Assembly: GCA_030844895.1 (NCBI GenBank)
Contig: CM061227.1
Span: forward strand, 78,317,738 to 78,381,737
From: Ambrosia x helenae
Lineage: Eukaryota; Streptophyta; Magnoliopsida; Asterales; Asteraceae
Direction of reading: 5' to 3'
DNA: 64,000 bases
The position numbers and the translations under genes are program-made. Below, piece by piece: positions 1 to 12,219 of this stretch (its first letter is position 1; every line of letters starts with the position of its first letter). Under the pieces are notes generated by a model, which worked only from the letters and a program-made list of their open reading frames with translations, had not been told where the DNA came from and did not search any database.

Positions 1-755
1 AAATGTTTTCGGGGTGGAAGACATGCATCTTTTATGAAAACCCGAGGAATTCCAAACGAACAAGTTTTTTTGAAAAATGAAATGGGTGCGTGAGTGTCAC
101 GGCCCTGCTGTTACTGGTTTTACATTCGGGGAAGAAACATGCGTGCTACTTACATCGTTTTAAAGATCATGTTATACTATGGGCACTTTATGTTACTATA
201 CGGCTTTTATGGAAAGTCCCAGGGGGAAACCATGAATGTGCGAGGATGCACAACGAGGGAAATGTGGATAGATCTATTGGGCCTTACAAACCCCACCCGA
301 CGGCTGGGAGCCGGGCGGGTGCATATTGTCTCTAACACTTTGGGGTTGCCGAGGCATCGGTAATCCCGTCCGTCTGGGCTGGCTTCAACACTTATACCGG
401 TTTAGTAATGGGTTCCCAACCGTAGTAGTAAAAACACTTAACGTCTAGCTAACGTTCTTATGACATAGTATTAACGGGAATGATCTTTTCAGACTTATGG
501 AAACTCTTTTATAAAAACTTGTGGAATTATTTCTGCAAAACTTATGAACTCACCAGCTTTATGTTGACTTTTTAAGTATGTCTTTCAGGTTTAAACTTTG
601 GTAACGGCACGGTTGGAGTAGTCGACGTATTGGGATCGGGGATCCTAGAGGGTTAGCAATGGCGTTCAGGAAATAAGAGTCTTAGATGCAACTTTCCGCT
701 GCGCTGGCAAAGGCACCAAACGTCGCAACCGACGAGGGAAAAGTCAGGGTGTGAC
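1..755 (+). mobile_element. LTR fragment of a gypsy-type element (X)
   Basis: This stretch has no credible reading frame and ends in GGGTGTGACA at 755. Immediately to the right, copia-1 integrase sequence begins in mid-gene. The terminal CA and the likely 5-bp target duplicate (about TCCTC, 756-760) fit the right end of an LTR. The end resembles the U5 ends of the gypsy LTRs elsewhere in the window (GGGGTGTTACA), so a plus orientation is likely but not proven. The left end and any internal region lie outside the window. Confidence 0.5.
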
Positions 756-1631
756 ATCCTCCATCTGAACGTTTTTAAACTCCGTCCCATTGTCACTCCG
801 GATTCTTTTGATCTTCAGACCATATATATTCTCCAGACGTGTAAACAGAACCTTCAAATTGTCAAAAGTGTCGCTTTTCTGATGCAAACACATTACCCAT
901 GAAAATCTTGAATAATCATCAGTCACCACAAGACAGTATAACTCCCCGGCATGACTTTTACGTCTGACTGGACAGAATAAATCCATATGCAAACGTTCAA
1001 GTGGCAGCTCAACGGAATTAACTTTCTTTGGTCTATGGGATTGTTTGTGTTGCTTTCCCTTTTTGCAACTGATACACTTGTCATTCAAATGGAAGTGTTT
1101 AACATTAACTCCCGTGACAAGCTCATTCTTCACAAGCTGATTCATTTTTCTCAAATGGATGTGTCCCATTCTCCTGTGCCACATAATGGATTCTTTTTCT
1201 GTAGCCTTGGAGATGAAACACGTGACTTGGCCATGGGTGGTCATAGGTTTGGACATGTCGAGAATATACAAGTTGTTAACTCTCGGTGCCTTCAGCATCA
1301 CCCACTCTTTCGGTAGCTCAAACCCAAGTTTCAAGATGTAACAGGATTTGTCATCAAAATACACAGAAAATTGTTTATCACAAATTTGACTAACACTGAG
1401 CAAATTATAGTCTATCTGTTTCACATAAGATATCCGCTCAAATGTTACGACCCCATTGCTTACACTACCCTCCATTGTAATGTAGCCTCCCTTATTACCA
1501 GCAAATGCCACATAACCTCCGTTAATGTTTTTGATGTCAAAGAGTAACGTGAGGTCCCCTGTCATGTGACCAGAAGCTCCACTGTCAACAATCCATAGGC
1601 TGCTAACAGGGCCAGCTGGAGCTCCCTGCAC
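756..1631 (-). pseudogene. copia-1 protease, gag-pre-integrase and integrase core (truncated)
   Basis: The frame opens just before the aspartic protease motif VDSGASGHM and continues through the gag-pre-integrase box WHRRMGHIHLRKMNQ and the zinc-binding HHCC region. It enters the integrase core at HMDLF (first catalytic Asp) and RSDNGTEF (second Asp). It is cut by the LTR insertion immediately after NVQM, before the catalytic Glu block, so no functional integrase is possible. Compared with copia-2 the first core motif reads LFCPV instead of LFGPV. Reverse transcriptase and RNase H are absent from the window. Confidence 0.9.
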
Positions 1632-1647
1632 ATATAAAGTAGATCAA

Positions 1648-4600
1648 TTAGTTCTTTCGGGGGACCCAAGCCTGTTTGGTCTTGGGTCTTTGAACAGGTT
1701 GTTTCAAAGAGTCTTTCAAATCACAAACATCTTGGGTTACTTCAACCCCTTTCTTCTCACTGACAACTTTCTTTTTATCATTCTTCTCACTCTGTGAAGT
1801 AGAGGCTCCTTCAGATTCCTTAGATGACCAAGATTGCTCAGATCTTTTCAAGATCCGAATCTGAGATTTTGAAGTCTCAGTCGGTTTCTTTACTTCATCT
1901 TTAAAAGTGACCTTCTTGGTTACCTTCTCTGATTTAACAGAGACAGGTCCAACTGCTTGTTTACCATTAGGTTTGTGAACAACCTTTTTGTGACATTGAC
2001 CTTAGCTTCTTTATCCGAATAAATTTTGTCTAAAATCTCTTGAGGAATGTCATTGGTTCTTTCAAATTTTGGAAACCAAATCGTACTTTCCTGCCAGATC
2101 TTTTCAATTTTTGAATAATTGACAAACTTAATCGGATATTCATCATCTGATAAAATCTTATCGGAGCCTTGCATCCGATAGAAGATTTTGACAGGTTTGT
2201 CACACGATTCGTTGCTCACATATTGGTTTTCTCAGATTTAAGCTCATTTTTCTTTTCCACCGGTTTAACCACATTTTTCTCAATTTTAGTTTCAACTTTC
2301 TTTTCAACCGGTTTTCTCACATTTTTCTCAACCTTTTTTACCTCTTTCTTTTCAAAACTCTTACCAACAGACTTTTCATTTTTCTTTACCTCATTTTTAC
2401 GATGAACATTTGCCATTGGATGAATGATCTGAGACGGTGAGACTGGCTCAGTAGTGATTATATGATTTTCATCAGGGATATCACTATCACTTTCAACCGT
2501 CTCAGATGGTTCATCTTCTTCATCTGAATCATCAGTAGCGACCACACCCTCACTATTTCCCAGTACTGGTCTCACATCAGAATATGGATCCCCGACACTG
2601 GAAGTGTTAGGTTCATTTTCTGGTGTGGAATCAGGATTGATTAAAGTCTCCGGTGGTATTGCATGTAAAGTGTGATTCTCAAACAATACCGGAGATGGGA
2701 CTGACTTATAGTTTGCACTATTTGACTGGGAGGGTTCTTCAATGATATGGTCGACCACATATGCTATGTGCTTGTAACTTTCTAATTTCTTGTTGACTTT
2801 TTCCGCAAAGCACTTGATGGTTGCCATTTCCAATTTAGTGTTTTCCATTTCATTGATGTAATTATTAATGGCAAGTTGTTTGATTGATAATGTCTTTTTA
2901 AGTTCAGACACATCCTTTTTATAACCATCAAGAACTTTGTTGAAATCTTTTAAGTCCTTTTGATAAATCTGACAATTGATTTTTGCACTCTCAAGTTGGA
3001 CCTTGAGAAGCTTGTTTTCATCAGTCAGTTTTTCAAAATCAGCACATTTATCACATTTAACACACCCTTGAGATTGAGTTTCAGAACTTACCGGCTTAGG
3101 AGGTTCTGTCATGGCCATCAAAGCGAAATGAGCTTCCTTTCCTGCGAAGATTTTGGAGTAGTCAATCTTGGTGCATGCATCATCCACCATACATGACTTG
3201 CGGGTCATCAGGAAGTCAGCTTCAGCTAGCAGTTGGTCAATGTCATCATCTAGTGAATTCACACTAGTTTCTGAATCAGATTCGCTCTCCATATCCGAGT
3301 AAGCTGAATCGTATTGATCTCCAACATCAGTGACAGAATCAAGAATCATCCCCGATTTCTTGTCTTCACTTTCCACAATCATCTCTTCATTCACTTCCTC
3401 AATCTTCAACTCCGACACTTTTTCAATCACAACTTCTTCTTCCAACTCCTCATTCTCATCCAATCTCATTTGCTGTGCTAAACAAGCTACATTCCCAGCA
3501 GTGATCTCCTCCACCCCCAATTGCATTCCAGTCCAATCAAAACCTTCATCCTTTTGGATCACAAGTGCTTGGTTTTGATTATCAGTTTGGTTTTGGTTTT
3601 GTGTGTTAGGTGTAGTGATAGGAACTATAGTTCGGTTTGGATTTTGTTGAGGTTGGTTTTGAGTTGTGGATTGTCTGGTGTTGTTGTTTTGTTGACGGTT
3701 CTGATAAGTGTTTTGTGGTTGAAAGCTTGAGATGTTTGGACTGTTATAAGACACTTGATTTTGGTTTTGGTTTTGTCTATTTTGGTATGTTGAATTGAAA
3801 GGATTTCGGTTACCTTGCTGTGCTGGCTGTGTGCACTCTCTTTTAAAATGTCCCTTCTCACCACAGTTAAAGCATGTAACTTTTGCTTTGTTGAATCCGT
3901 ATGTGGTGTTGGGAGAGGTTGAGAGATCAGTTCTGCCAGTCTTCTGAATAAAGTCAGTGGCTCTCCTCATAATGCTTGCAAAAGCCCACTGAATGTCCAT
4001 CAACTCCATCTCTTCTTTGTCAATTTGAGCGTAGTCTTCATTGGTGAGATTGTTGTTACCAATTTGACTCGCTACCAAACCGTTGTAAGAAGCAACCATA
4101 GCAGATACAAGAGCAACATGCTGTTGAGCAATTTCAACAGTCACATTGTTAAGGTTTGAGGTCTCTAACACAATCGGGTTTTGACTTGACTGTGCTTGAG
4201 TAAGCTGCATCTGATTCATTTGAGGAGGATATTGTTGTTGTTGTTGAGATTGACTTGATGTGTAGCATGCGGCTTGTTGTAATGGTGAAAAAGGTGGAAT
4301 GAAATTTGGTGTTTGATAAGGTTGTTGTGTGTATGATGGTGTGTAGGATGAAGTTTGAGCAAGGTAGTTAATGGGTGCTTTTGTTGGTTCAACAACGTTA
4401 GACACACATGCTATGTGAGGAGCAACATTAGAAGTGGTGCTTGAAGCAGAAAGAGAGTTAGATGTACCACTCACATATAAATCAGGATTCTGTGGGATCT
4501 GAGCTCTCTTAACTTTTCTCTTTTCCTCCATCTCTTTGTTTTCCAGCTTTTGAATGAACTCGTTAATGGTCCAATACTGATAAGCATCCTTCTCCTTTAA

Positions 4601-5401
4601 CACTTCGACGTGTTGGTTCCAGTAGGGTGGTAAAGCATCAGCAAATTTATCTACTAACTCCGACATTGGAATGCTGATCTCATAGCTTGACAATTCAGTG
4701 AGCAAATGGCAGTACCGTGGAACCAACTCTTTTAGGGTCTCAGTACCCATGTAACTGAAGTTTTCAAACTCCTTCCGAAGCTCTTCCATCCTTAGCTTCC
4801 TGGTCTTCTCATTTCCATCATGTCGATTTCTCAGCATATCCCATAGTTGTTTGGATGTTGTACACGATCCAAACTGATGCAATAGATCAGTGTTGATCGC
4901 CTGGGATAGCTGAGAGAATGCCTTCTTCTCTATCGCAAACCTTTTCTTCTCATCATCCGCCAAATTCTCCAAAGGGATTGGTTCTCCAGTATTCTCCAGA
5001 ATAGGAGCAACGTAACCCTTCACAATCATTTGCCATGCCTCGGCTCCCTCAAGTCCTTGTCCCTCAACATGGATCTTGAACTTCGTCTTCCAAGTATTAT
5101 ACTCCTTCATGTCCATTAGCTTTGGTGGACGATTGCCGCTTCCAGAAGATTGATCATGAATAAGAGTGGATATAGCGTTGGTCGTCTGTGAATGGACTGC
5201 TGCTGCTGCGACTCCTCAATAGTTGTCAATCGATTGTGGTAATGGTTGAACAACTTGTTGTGGTGCCGAACTAGTCATTGCCATATAATTGATTGGCTGT
5301 GATGGTTGACTAGTTTTCTGAGCTGCAATAGACCATGGATCTTGTGTTGTCTGCTGTTGTGGTGCTTGAGTAGGTCTAGGCGTTGTTGGAAAGTTCCACA
5401 T
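1648..5401 (-). pseudogene. copia-1 gag polyprotein (broken)
   Basis: The predicted start is the Met of MWNFPTTPRP at 5401, just after a TTTGCAG acceptor-like sequence. The protein contains the copia gag core (YNTWKTKFKIHVEGQGLEGA), a Gln/Asn-rich linker, one CCHC zinc knuckle (CFNCGEKGHFKREC, about 3830-3870), an acidic region and Lys/Val/Glu-rich repeats. A stop near 5218 and frameshifts near 2216, 1920 and 1850 break it. A deletion after KVNVT near 1990 removes the second zinc knuckle (CFKCGERGHLLATC) and flanking residues that copia-2 retains. Gag would package element RNA in cytoplasmic particles; this copy cannot be translated intact. Confidence 0.9.
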
Positions 5402-6027
5402 CTTGTCCTGCAAACGATTAAACACGAAAAGATTAAAAATGTTTTAAAACAGAATTCTCTTTCGTATATACGAACGTGCGAATGAGAAATAAATTTCTCC
5501 TTCGACCGTTTTTAACAGACACGAATGTGAACTAAATCAACAAAATCTCCTTCGACCACTTTAGACTCTCTTTCAACCGTTTTCTTGGCTCCTTCGACCG
5601 TTCGATCAGACGAAGGTGAAACAAATGGACGAATGTGAAAAATAAGCAATCAAAGTCTTCCTTCGACCACTAAAACACCTCCTTCATACACAAAATCACT
5701 CTTTCGACCCAAATAAATTCCACTTTCGACCAAACTCTCTCGTTCGACCCCTGTGATTTCAAAAACGGTTATTCTTTGAAAATCAGTTAATTTTGATCAT
5801 GTTTTTCAAATGTTGATGGATTTTGATGATCTTAATCAGGTTTTGAATTGGATTTGATTTGGAACAACTTTAATAAAGAGAATTATCCGATTTAAACTCG
5901 AAATCAAGGTGTAATCGATCAAAATCTTATCACATCAGTTTGTTCATTGAAAACAGAAACTTTTTGACCAAAATTGGGTCCAAATCAACTGAGAGATTAT
6001 TAATTTGTGGTTGTTTGATCCGAAATG
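5402..6027 (-). promoter_or_regulatory. copia-1 untranslated leader with TTCGACC motif array
   Basis: There is no gene between the primer binding site and gag. The half next to gag (about 5440-5770) carries many copies of the heptamer TTCGACC or its complement GGTCGAA, often in opposed pairs, plus variants such as TTCGTCC. The half next to the LTR is AT-rich and shows no motif. On the minus strand the leader ends in GTTTGCAG a few bases before the gag ATG, which could be a splice acceptor. Confidence 0.6.
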
Positions 6028-6039
6028 GCTCTGATACAA
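6028..6039 (-). other. primer binding site of copia-1
   Basis: On the minus strand this reads TTGTATCAGAGCC, a one-mismatch match to the initiator-Met tRNA 3' end used by copia elements (TGGTATCAGAGC). It lies three bases inside the LTR end. Confidence 0.8.
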
Positions 6040-6042
6040 CTT

Positions 6043-6556
6043 TGTATGTGCGTGAAAGGATCGATAACAAACAAAGATTGATCAAACAAGTTAGTTTTAG
6101 GTGCGGAAACCCTAAAACTATCACAAAATAATAATCAAACGGATTCATACACACAAATCATCATTTTCAAACGTTTTCATTAATAAAACACTTGTTTACA
6201 CGTTGAAATATAGATACAATCAAGGTATGAACGAAAAACAAGTTTAACAAAACACTAGAGAGAGTTTCTGAAAGTGGAGGGAATAATAATGATCAAAAGT
6301 TACATTCAAAAATCAAACTTGTCTATTTATAGACTGCACATTCGCCCAAACTGTTTGTGCGAATGTGCAGGTTCGCCCAAACCATAAGGTCGAACCAAGT
6401 TCTACTATAATCTAATCTTCATTCGTCCACACTTTCTTCCTTCGCACCTTTTCATGCTTCCTTCGCACCAACTAAAAGTCTCCTTCGCACCTTCGATATT
6501 ACCAAAACAAAATGTGTTGTACAATCCAAAGCTTTAGTCGCACTTTTGCATCTGCA
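6043..6556 (-). repeat. copia-1 5' LTR with TATA box and promoter hairpin
   Basis: The 514-bp LTR begins TGCAGATGC and ends CACATACA on the minus strand. The TATA box CTATAAATAG is at 6323-6332. Just upstream of it in the sense direction is a perfect 12-bp inverted repeat (CTGCACATTCGC at 6334-6345 with GCGAATGTGCAG at 6359-6370). Further TTCG-type motifs follow (about 6370-6500). It is homologous to the copia-2 LTR at 45425-45961. Confidence 0.85.
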
Positions 6557-6561
6557 ACAAG

Positions 6562-7795
6562 TAGTAAGGAGATTATTTCGCAGCATGAATCGTGGGGTTT
6601 GAATCAAATATTAAAATCAAGGGTATGAGGAAACATGATTGCGGAAAGCACCAAAAGTTCAAAAAAGTTTAAAATCAGTGGGTGTCAATGGAAAAATTGT
6701 AGAGTAACTTTTGTTCTTGTGGATGGAAAAAAATTATTTTCAAAATTGGTTTTGTACATAAAGCAAAAGTCATTAAATAGTACAAACTAAATGGATCTAG
6801 ATCAAAATATTTCAATGAGTCGGAGGTTTAAAACGCGATGTCGGGTTTCAAGAAAAATCAAGTATTTGTTGAGGTGTTTTGTATAATTGACTTTGGTTAT
6901 TACATAAAAAGAATTGATTCCTAATATATTTAAAACATTTTTTTTCAAGATAATTTGTTACGCCAGTAAATTGTTACACAAACATTTGAAATTTAGAAAA
7001 TAAGTTTGTGTAATAAAAGGCTTTTTGACAGTAATATTTATTTGCTTCAGTTTGTGAAATTCTTAGGTGATGAATATTTGACAAAATTTAGTACTCTTTA
7101 ATGCTGGTGCAAGAGTATCTCCTATAAACAGGTTATGAGATTATAGTTTGAACAAGGATTTTAAAATCTTGAATATGACGAAGTTTTATGGTTGAGGGTG
7201 CCTTTTAAAAAATGTAGGGGGATTTTTAAAATAAAATTGGCCCAAAGGTAATATGACTTAAGAAGTAAAATATGTAATATGTTGTAAAGAGAACTATACA
7301 ATTTGGGTTAGATGTTGAAAATAATTAAACAAGCGGGTAATATTACAAGTTTGTAAAATGAAATATGATTGTGAGATCCACAAATGATTCATGAAATTTA
7401 GGCTAACAAGGGGATTATATAAAGAAGAAAATAGATTTGAATTGCAAAAAAATTGAGATTCAAATCTTAGAATTTAAATGAGAGTGAGGGGGTATAAATG
7501 AAATGAAACACAAAGATTGTATTCATTTATCCACGTATAAACAAAAACGTTGACTTATCAAGACAGATCAGATCTAAGCCCAGGGAATTTGCCCTAATAA
7601 TCTAGATGTAGATTAGGATTGCAGCAAGTAAGTGAAAGAGAGTAGGCAATACCAAGCTGGGGTAAGAATAAGGAGGAGGATAGGGATAGAGATAAGGATA
7701 AGGTAGAGCTACAAGCAACTAAAGCAAGTATTGATTAAAGTCCTAAGGCTATAGACTAGATTATTTTTCTAATAACCTAATTCCCTATAACCAAG
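6562..7795 (-). repeat. family A internal region, second copy, non-coding
   Basis: There is no gene here. The region is an almost identical copy of 10984-12219, with only a few scattered substitutions and small indels visible. It starts at the copia-1 target site and ends at the primer binding site next to the left LTR. In the minus sense it is the 5' leader of a second internal region. Confidence 0.8.
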
Positions 7796-7807
7796 GCTCT
7801 GATACCA
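7796..7807 (-). other. primer binding site (left copy) of family A
   Basis: The minus strand reads TGGTATCAGAGC, a perfect match to the initiator-Met tRNA type. It lies three bases from the LTR end GTGTTACA. Confidence 0.85.
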
Positions 7808-8701
7808 ATCTGTAACACCCCAACCGATGGCGGAAACATCGAGATGTCACGTATTGATGATTGTTCAGTAGCTCATGGTAGACAATAAGTTTCAATAATT
7901 GATTTAAATAAACTACATACAATTTTTCTAAAAGAATTTGTACATCGAAATGAAAAATACTAGACACATATCTTCAAGCATTAACTCTAGTCTTCAAGTA
8001 AGCTATAACCTGAAACATGTTAAGTTTGAAAATATTTTGGGTCAACAAAAGTTGGTGAGAATTACATAGGTTTGAATATTGAATAAAAACTTGTACAATT
8101 CGAGTGCCATGGCAAGTGTAGTCCATTTGTGAAAACAAAACTATTAGGTAAATCGTGTGCATAATCAACGCTTGTGACTCGAATATTGTGGTCCATCCCA
8201 TACGCATATGGTTCACTCGATTTTGTCATGTGCTCGATAAAAATCACCCACGCTACCTATGTAGGAGGTACACGTATCCGGGTGGGGTTGTCAGTCCAAT
8301 AGATCTATCATTGTATATCGTCGGCTGATCAATGTTAATGATTATGCTAGAATAATTGTGCTTACCCTAGTAATGTTTAAGACATAATGCAACATAGAAT
8401 AACACATAGACACTTATGTTGAATTGTAAATTGATGTTGTAACATGTTTCACCCCAAAATAGTGAAAAGGAAAAAGGGGCTATGTAAACTCACCATGATT
8501 GTGACGACGAACTTCCACGAAATTGACGAGAATCAAGGAATTATGCTTGAACCTAAGTAGGTTAAGAATGATGATTTAGTGTCTATTATTGCTCTTTTTG
8601 CAATTATAGTGTTTGTGAAAAATACATAACTTATGTTTTATCTTATATTTTAAATAATTAGAGTTACAGTGTATATAAAGAAGTTAGTATTTAAATACTA
8701 A

Positions 8702-9135
8702 GGGTATGTTTGGCAAAACTAGCTGGAGGCTGGTAGCTGGAAGCTGCAAGCTGGTACCTGCAAGCTGTTAGCTGGAAGCTGTTAGCTGGAAGTTTTTTAA
8801 ATATATTTTGGTGTTTGGCAGAGTAGCTGGAGCTTTTAATAAAATGTATAAAATGACCAAAATGGTCATAATTAAAAGATTGTAAAGAAGGTTTTTATTT
8901 TATTTTTAAAATAGAATGGGTATTTGTGTCATTTATTAACTAAAAGCTTGTAGCTAGTAGAGCTTTTTCTTAAAAGCTACTACTAGTAGCTTTTCACTAT
9001 AGAGCTTTTTCTCTAACCTAAAAGCTTCCAGCCCCTTCAACCAAACAAGGTTTTTTATTAAGTAGGAGCTTTTTCTTAAAAGCTTAAAACTTGAAGCTCC
9101 TAAAAGCTCTTAAAAGCTCCTTGCCAAACATACCC
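8702..9135. mobile_element. Tourist-like MITE with AGCT-rich interior
   Basis: Terminal inverted repeats GGGTATGTTTGGCAA (8702-8716) and TTGCCAAACATACCC (9121-9135) are flanked by TAA on both sides (8699-8701 and 9136-9138). A TAA target duplicate and a GGG...GTTTGG end suggest a PIF/Harbinger (Tourist) derivative; an hAT origin is less likely. The 434-bp interior is built of AGCTGGAAGCT-like units and is able to fold on itself. It encodes nothing. Confidence 0.8.
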
Positions 9136-9138
9136 TAA

Positions 9139-10145
9139 GTTGGCGTATGCCTATGAAATTGGTATATATTTTTGTCCATAAATTCCAATAGATATGAACC
9201 GTTTAATAAGTTTGCTTGTTATTTGTAAATCAAGTTCATGAAGATAAGAATATTTAAATTTAGAAGTAAAAAAATTTAGTGACAAAATATATTTACGTTG
9301 TATATCTTTAGAAAACTTTAAGTGAAATATATAAATGATTATTCAAGATGAAAATCATATTTATAGTTTGACATGCTATTAATTTTTACGTAACCTTCGA
9401 TTGAGTGGTTTTCTTATTAAAAAAATGGTCTAGTTATGTGGGTTTGCCAAGTGATGAGCACATGATCATTGTCTGTCATAACCCATAATAATATAGTTCA
9501 AGATTTGAGTGAAGTGTTTGTCTAAATTACCTTACTACTACGATGGTCGCACTGAGTGGTAATGGTTACCGAATCTACACATCTTGAGACCATCGTCCAG
9601 CGTATCGGTTGTTCCAACCGGTTAAAGCACCAATACAATGTCGGATTCGTTCAACTGTTGGAGCCGTCTCGAGCAGGCTTGCCGATGGGTGGCTGGTCGT
9701 TGGAGGAAAAAAAACAGAGAGCTGAGCCTTTTTGGTGGGTGTTTGAACCAGAAGACAAAGCGTCGTTCGAAGTTTTCACAGAGAGGGAGATGAGACGCTT
9801 CAGTTAAGCGAGCTAGTAGTCGGCTATTTGTAAGGTTAAGGACCGGTTTAGTTTCATGGGAAGTTCCGAGATTTCTGGCGTGAGTTTTGGATCGTTTTAG
9901 GTATGATTTCTAACACCTATTACGCGTTGTCATTGATGTGTGATTTGGAGTGAAAAAAATTAAGATGATTGGAGTTAAAATGGAAAGGTTTCGACAGTCT
10001 CTTCGTCACCTTTAAAACTTTCTGTTTATAAAAAAATGTACTCTACGAAGATATAGAGATAATTATGTTGATTATTGTTTTGTCTCTACAAGCCATAAAT
10101 GCTATTTTTGATTTTTTTTTCAAACTAACGTGAATGTTTTTTTTT
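9139..10145 (-). other. LTR segment with no recognised gene; short GC-richer patch
   Basis: This stretch is mostly AT-rich LTR sequence. A GC-richer patch (about 9545-9830) holds an 83-codon plus-strand reading frame (9556-9807, ending in REMRRFS) that matches no family I recognise. It may be a captured gene fragment or a chance frame. The rest shows nothing identifiable. Confidence 0.35.
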
Positions 10146-10312
10146 ATGTCATATTATTAGTTATTCGCATAACTATTTATTTTTAAATTATATATATGTT
10201 ATGAAATGTTATGTGTCATACGTTTTACAATATGAAGCCGTTATATAAGAATGTTAGAAAAAGGACTTTCATTAAAACAAAATATATATTATGAAAAATT
10301 CATAAGGTTACA

Positions 10313-10324
10313 GTCTCCCCTACT
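10313..10324 (-). other. polypurine tract of family A
   Basis: The minus strand reads GTAGGGGAGAC directly against the LTR start TGTAACC. The same tract (AAAAGTAGGGGAGAC) precedes the truncated 3' LTR of A-prime at 22364-22377. Confidence 0.75.
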
Positions 10325-10436
10325 TTTAAGAAATTTCGTCCTCAAAATTTATTTAGAAATGACTGTTAAGTACGGTTGCGAACTCATGGAAGGATAAGAA
10401 TGTAAGAGTTATTGTTCGTGTTATTGATTTAGACGA

Positions 10437-10575
10437 GTAACAAGCTTTTGAGCAGGTTGTTAGAACCTCTACCGACTGTTGAGCAGGCATGATGACCTCT
10501 ACCAATCGTTGAGTAGGTTATTAGGTACTCTACAGACTGTTGAGCAAGTACTTCATCCTCTACGAGTTGTTTGAT
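10437..10575 (-). repeat. ~30-bp tandem repeats upstream of the family A polypurine tract
   Basis: Three to four degenerate units of the type GTTGAGCAGG followed by CCTCTACC lie in tandem with a period near 30 bp. The complementary pattern (CCTGCTCAAC, GGTAGAGG) occurs at 22075-22195 in A-prime at the same position relative to the polypurine tract, so it is a shared family feature. Confidence 0.65.
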
Positions 10576-12219
10576 TAAGTGTAACAATTGCTTAACATAT
10601 AAATTGCAAATTGATAATATGTACATGTAAGCAAGTTTGTAAATGCATCAAGTATCAAGTATAGCATGCGAGTTATATTAGTGTTGCCCTAGACAAGATT
10701 AATGACTCTAGGTGTGTTTATAGCAAATAGTTTATATTTCATGCTTTCAAGTATCATGAATAATCAAATGTTCAAGTAGATAATCAAATCCTCATGTATA
10801 ACAAAGACTCGAACAATCAAGTTTTCAATAGTTTGGTTATTATAGGGATCAATTTCATGTTCAAGAAAGTAAAGAATATGAATTTAGTTCTTGAGAGGAT
10901 GATGAAGAACTCAAGGTATCATCAAGGTTATGAAAGATGATGAATGTGAAGATAGTTAACAAAGGTTTTCAAAGAGACACAAGTAGTAAGGAGATTATTT
11001 CGCAGCATGAATCGTGGGGTTTGAATCAAATATTAAAATCAAGGGTATGAGAAAACATGATTGCGGAAAGCACCAAAAGTTCAAAAACGTTTAAAATAAG
11101 TGGGTGTCAATGGAAAAATTGTAGAGTAACTTTTGTTCTTGTGGATGGAAAAATTTATTTTCAAAATTGGTTTTGTACATAAAGAAAAAGTCATTAAATA
11201 GTACAAACTAAATGGATGTAGATCAAAATATTTCAATGAGTCGGAGGTTTAAAACGCAATGTCGGGTTTCAAGAAAAATCAAGTATTTGTTGAGGTGTTT
11301 TGTATAATTGACTTTGGTTATTACATAAAAAGAAGTGATTCCTAATATATTTAATACATTTTTTTTCAAGATCATTTGTTACGCCAGTAAATTGTTACAT
11401 AAACATTTGAAATTTAGAAAATAAGTTTGTGTAATAAAAGGCTTTTTGACAAAAATATTTATTTGCTTTAGTTTGTGAAATTCTTAGGTGATGAATATTT
11501 GACAAAATTTAGTACTCTTTAATGCTGGTGCTAGAATATCTCCTATAAACAGGTTATGAGATTATAGTTTGAACAAGGATTTTAAAATCTTGAATATGAT
11601 GAAGTTTTATGGTTGAGGATGCCTTTTAAAAAAAATGTAGGGGGGAGTTTTAAAATAAAATTGGCCCAAAGGTAATATGACTTAAGAAGTAAAATATGTA
11701 ATATGTTGTAAAGAGAACTATACAATTTGGGTTAGATGTTGAAAATAATTAAACAAGCGGGTAATATTACAAGTTTGTAAAATGAAATATGATTGTGAGA
11801 TACACAAATGATTCACGAAATTTAGGCTAACGAGGGGATTATATAAAGAAGAAAATAGATTTGAATTGCAAAAAAATTGAGATTCAAATCTTAGAATTTA
11901 AATGAGAGTGAGGGGGTATAAATGAAATGAAACACAAAGATTGTATTTATTTATCCACGTATAAACAAAAACGTTGACTTATCAAGACAGATCAGATTTA
12001 AGCCCAGGGAATTTTCCCTAATAATCTAGATGTAGATTAGGATTGCAGCAAGTAAGTGAAAGAGAGTAGGCAATACCAAGCTGGGGTAAGAATAAGGAGG
12101 AGGATAGGGATAGAGATAAGGATAAGGTAGAGCTACAAGCAACTAAAGCAAGTACTGATTAAAGTCCTAAGGCTATAGACTAGATTATTTTTCTAATAAC
12201 CTAATTCCCTATAACCAAG
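10576..12219 (-). other. family A internal region, non-coding
   Basis: No gag or pol is recognisable. From 10979 onward the sequence is the partner of the 6557-8609 copy. The region holds AT-rich leader sequence and nothing I can assign. It is the only internal region between two complete LTR ends, so the element is non-autonomous. Confidence 0.6.

Larger units (their letters stand above)
756..6556 (-). mobile_element. Copia-1: Sirevirus-like Ty1/copia element, 3' half missing
   Basis: This is a minus-strand copia element with a 5' LTR (6043-6556), primer binding site, leader, gag, protease and the first part of integrase. The rest of pol, any third ORF and the 3' LTR are displaced by the LTR that ends at 755. 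It belongs to the same family as copia-2 (45425-59792): the gag and integrase proteins are nearly identical over long stretches. It sits inside family A with a probable target duplicate ACAAG at 6557-6561. Confidence 0.85.
7811..10312 (-). repeat. family A left LTR (about 2.5 kb, contains a MITE)
   Basis: On the plus strand it starts TGTAACACCCC and ends AAGGTTACA, giving TG...CA termini. The 7811-8465 part is homologous, in opposite orientation, to the last ~650 bp of the A-prime LTR (20060-20727). Compared with the right LTR it contains an additional segment 8610-10145, which includes the MITE at 8702-9135. Because total length without the MITE is close to that of the A-prime LTR, the segment is probably original and was deleted from the right LTR. 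Confidence 0.75.

Noticed and set aside
90..363. Two overlapping plus-strand frames at the left edge
   Set aside because: They lie in an LTR, have no domain resemblance and probably occur by chance.
10437..10575. CRISPR-like array
   Set aside because: The units are contiguous degenerate tandem repeats with no unique spacers, in plant retrotransposon DNA.
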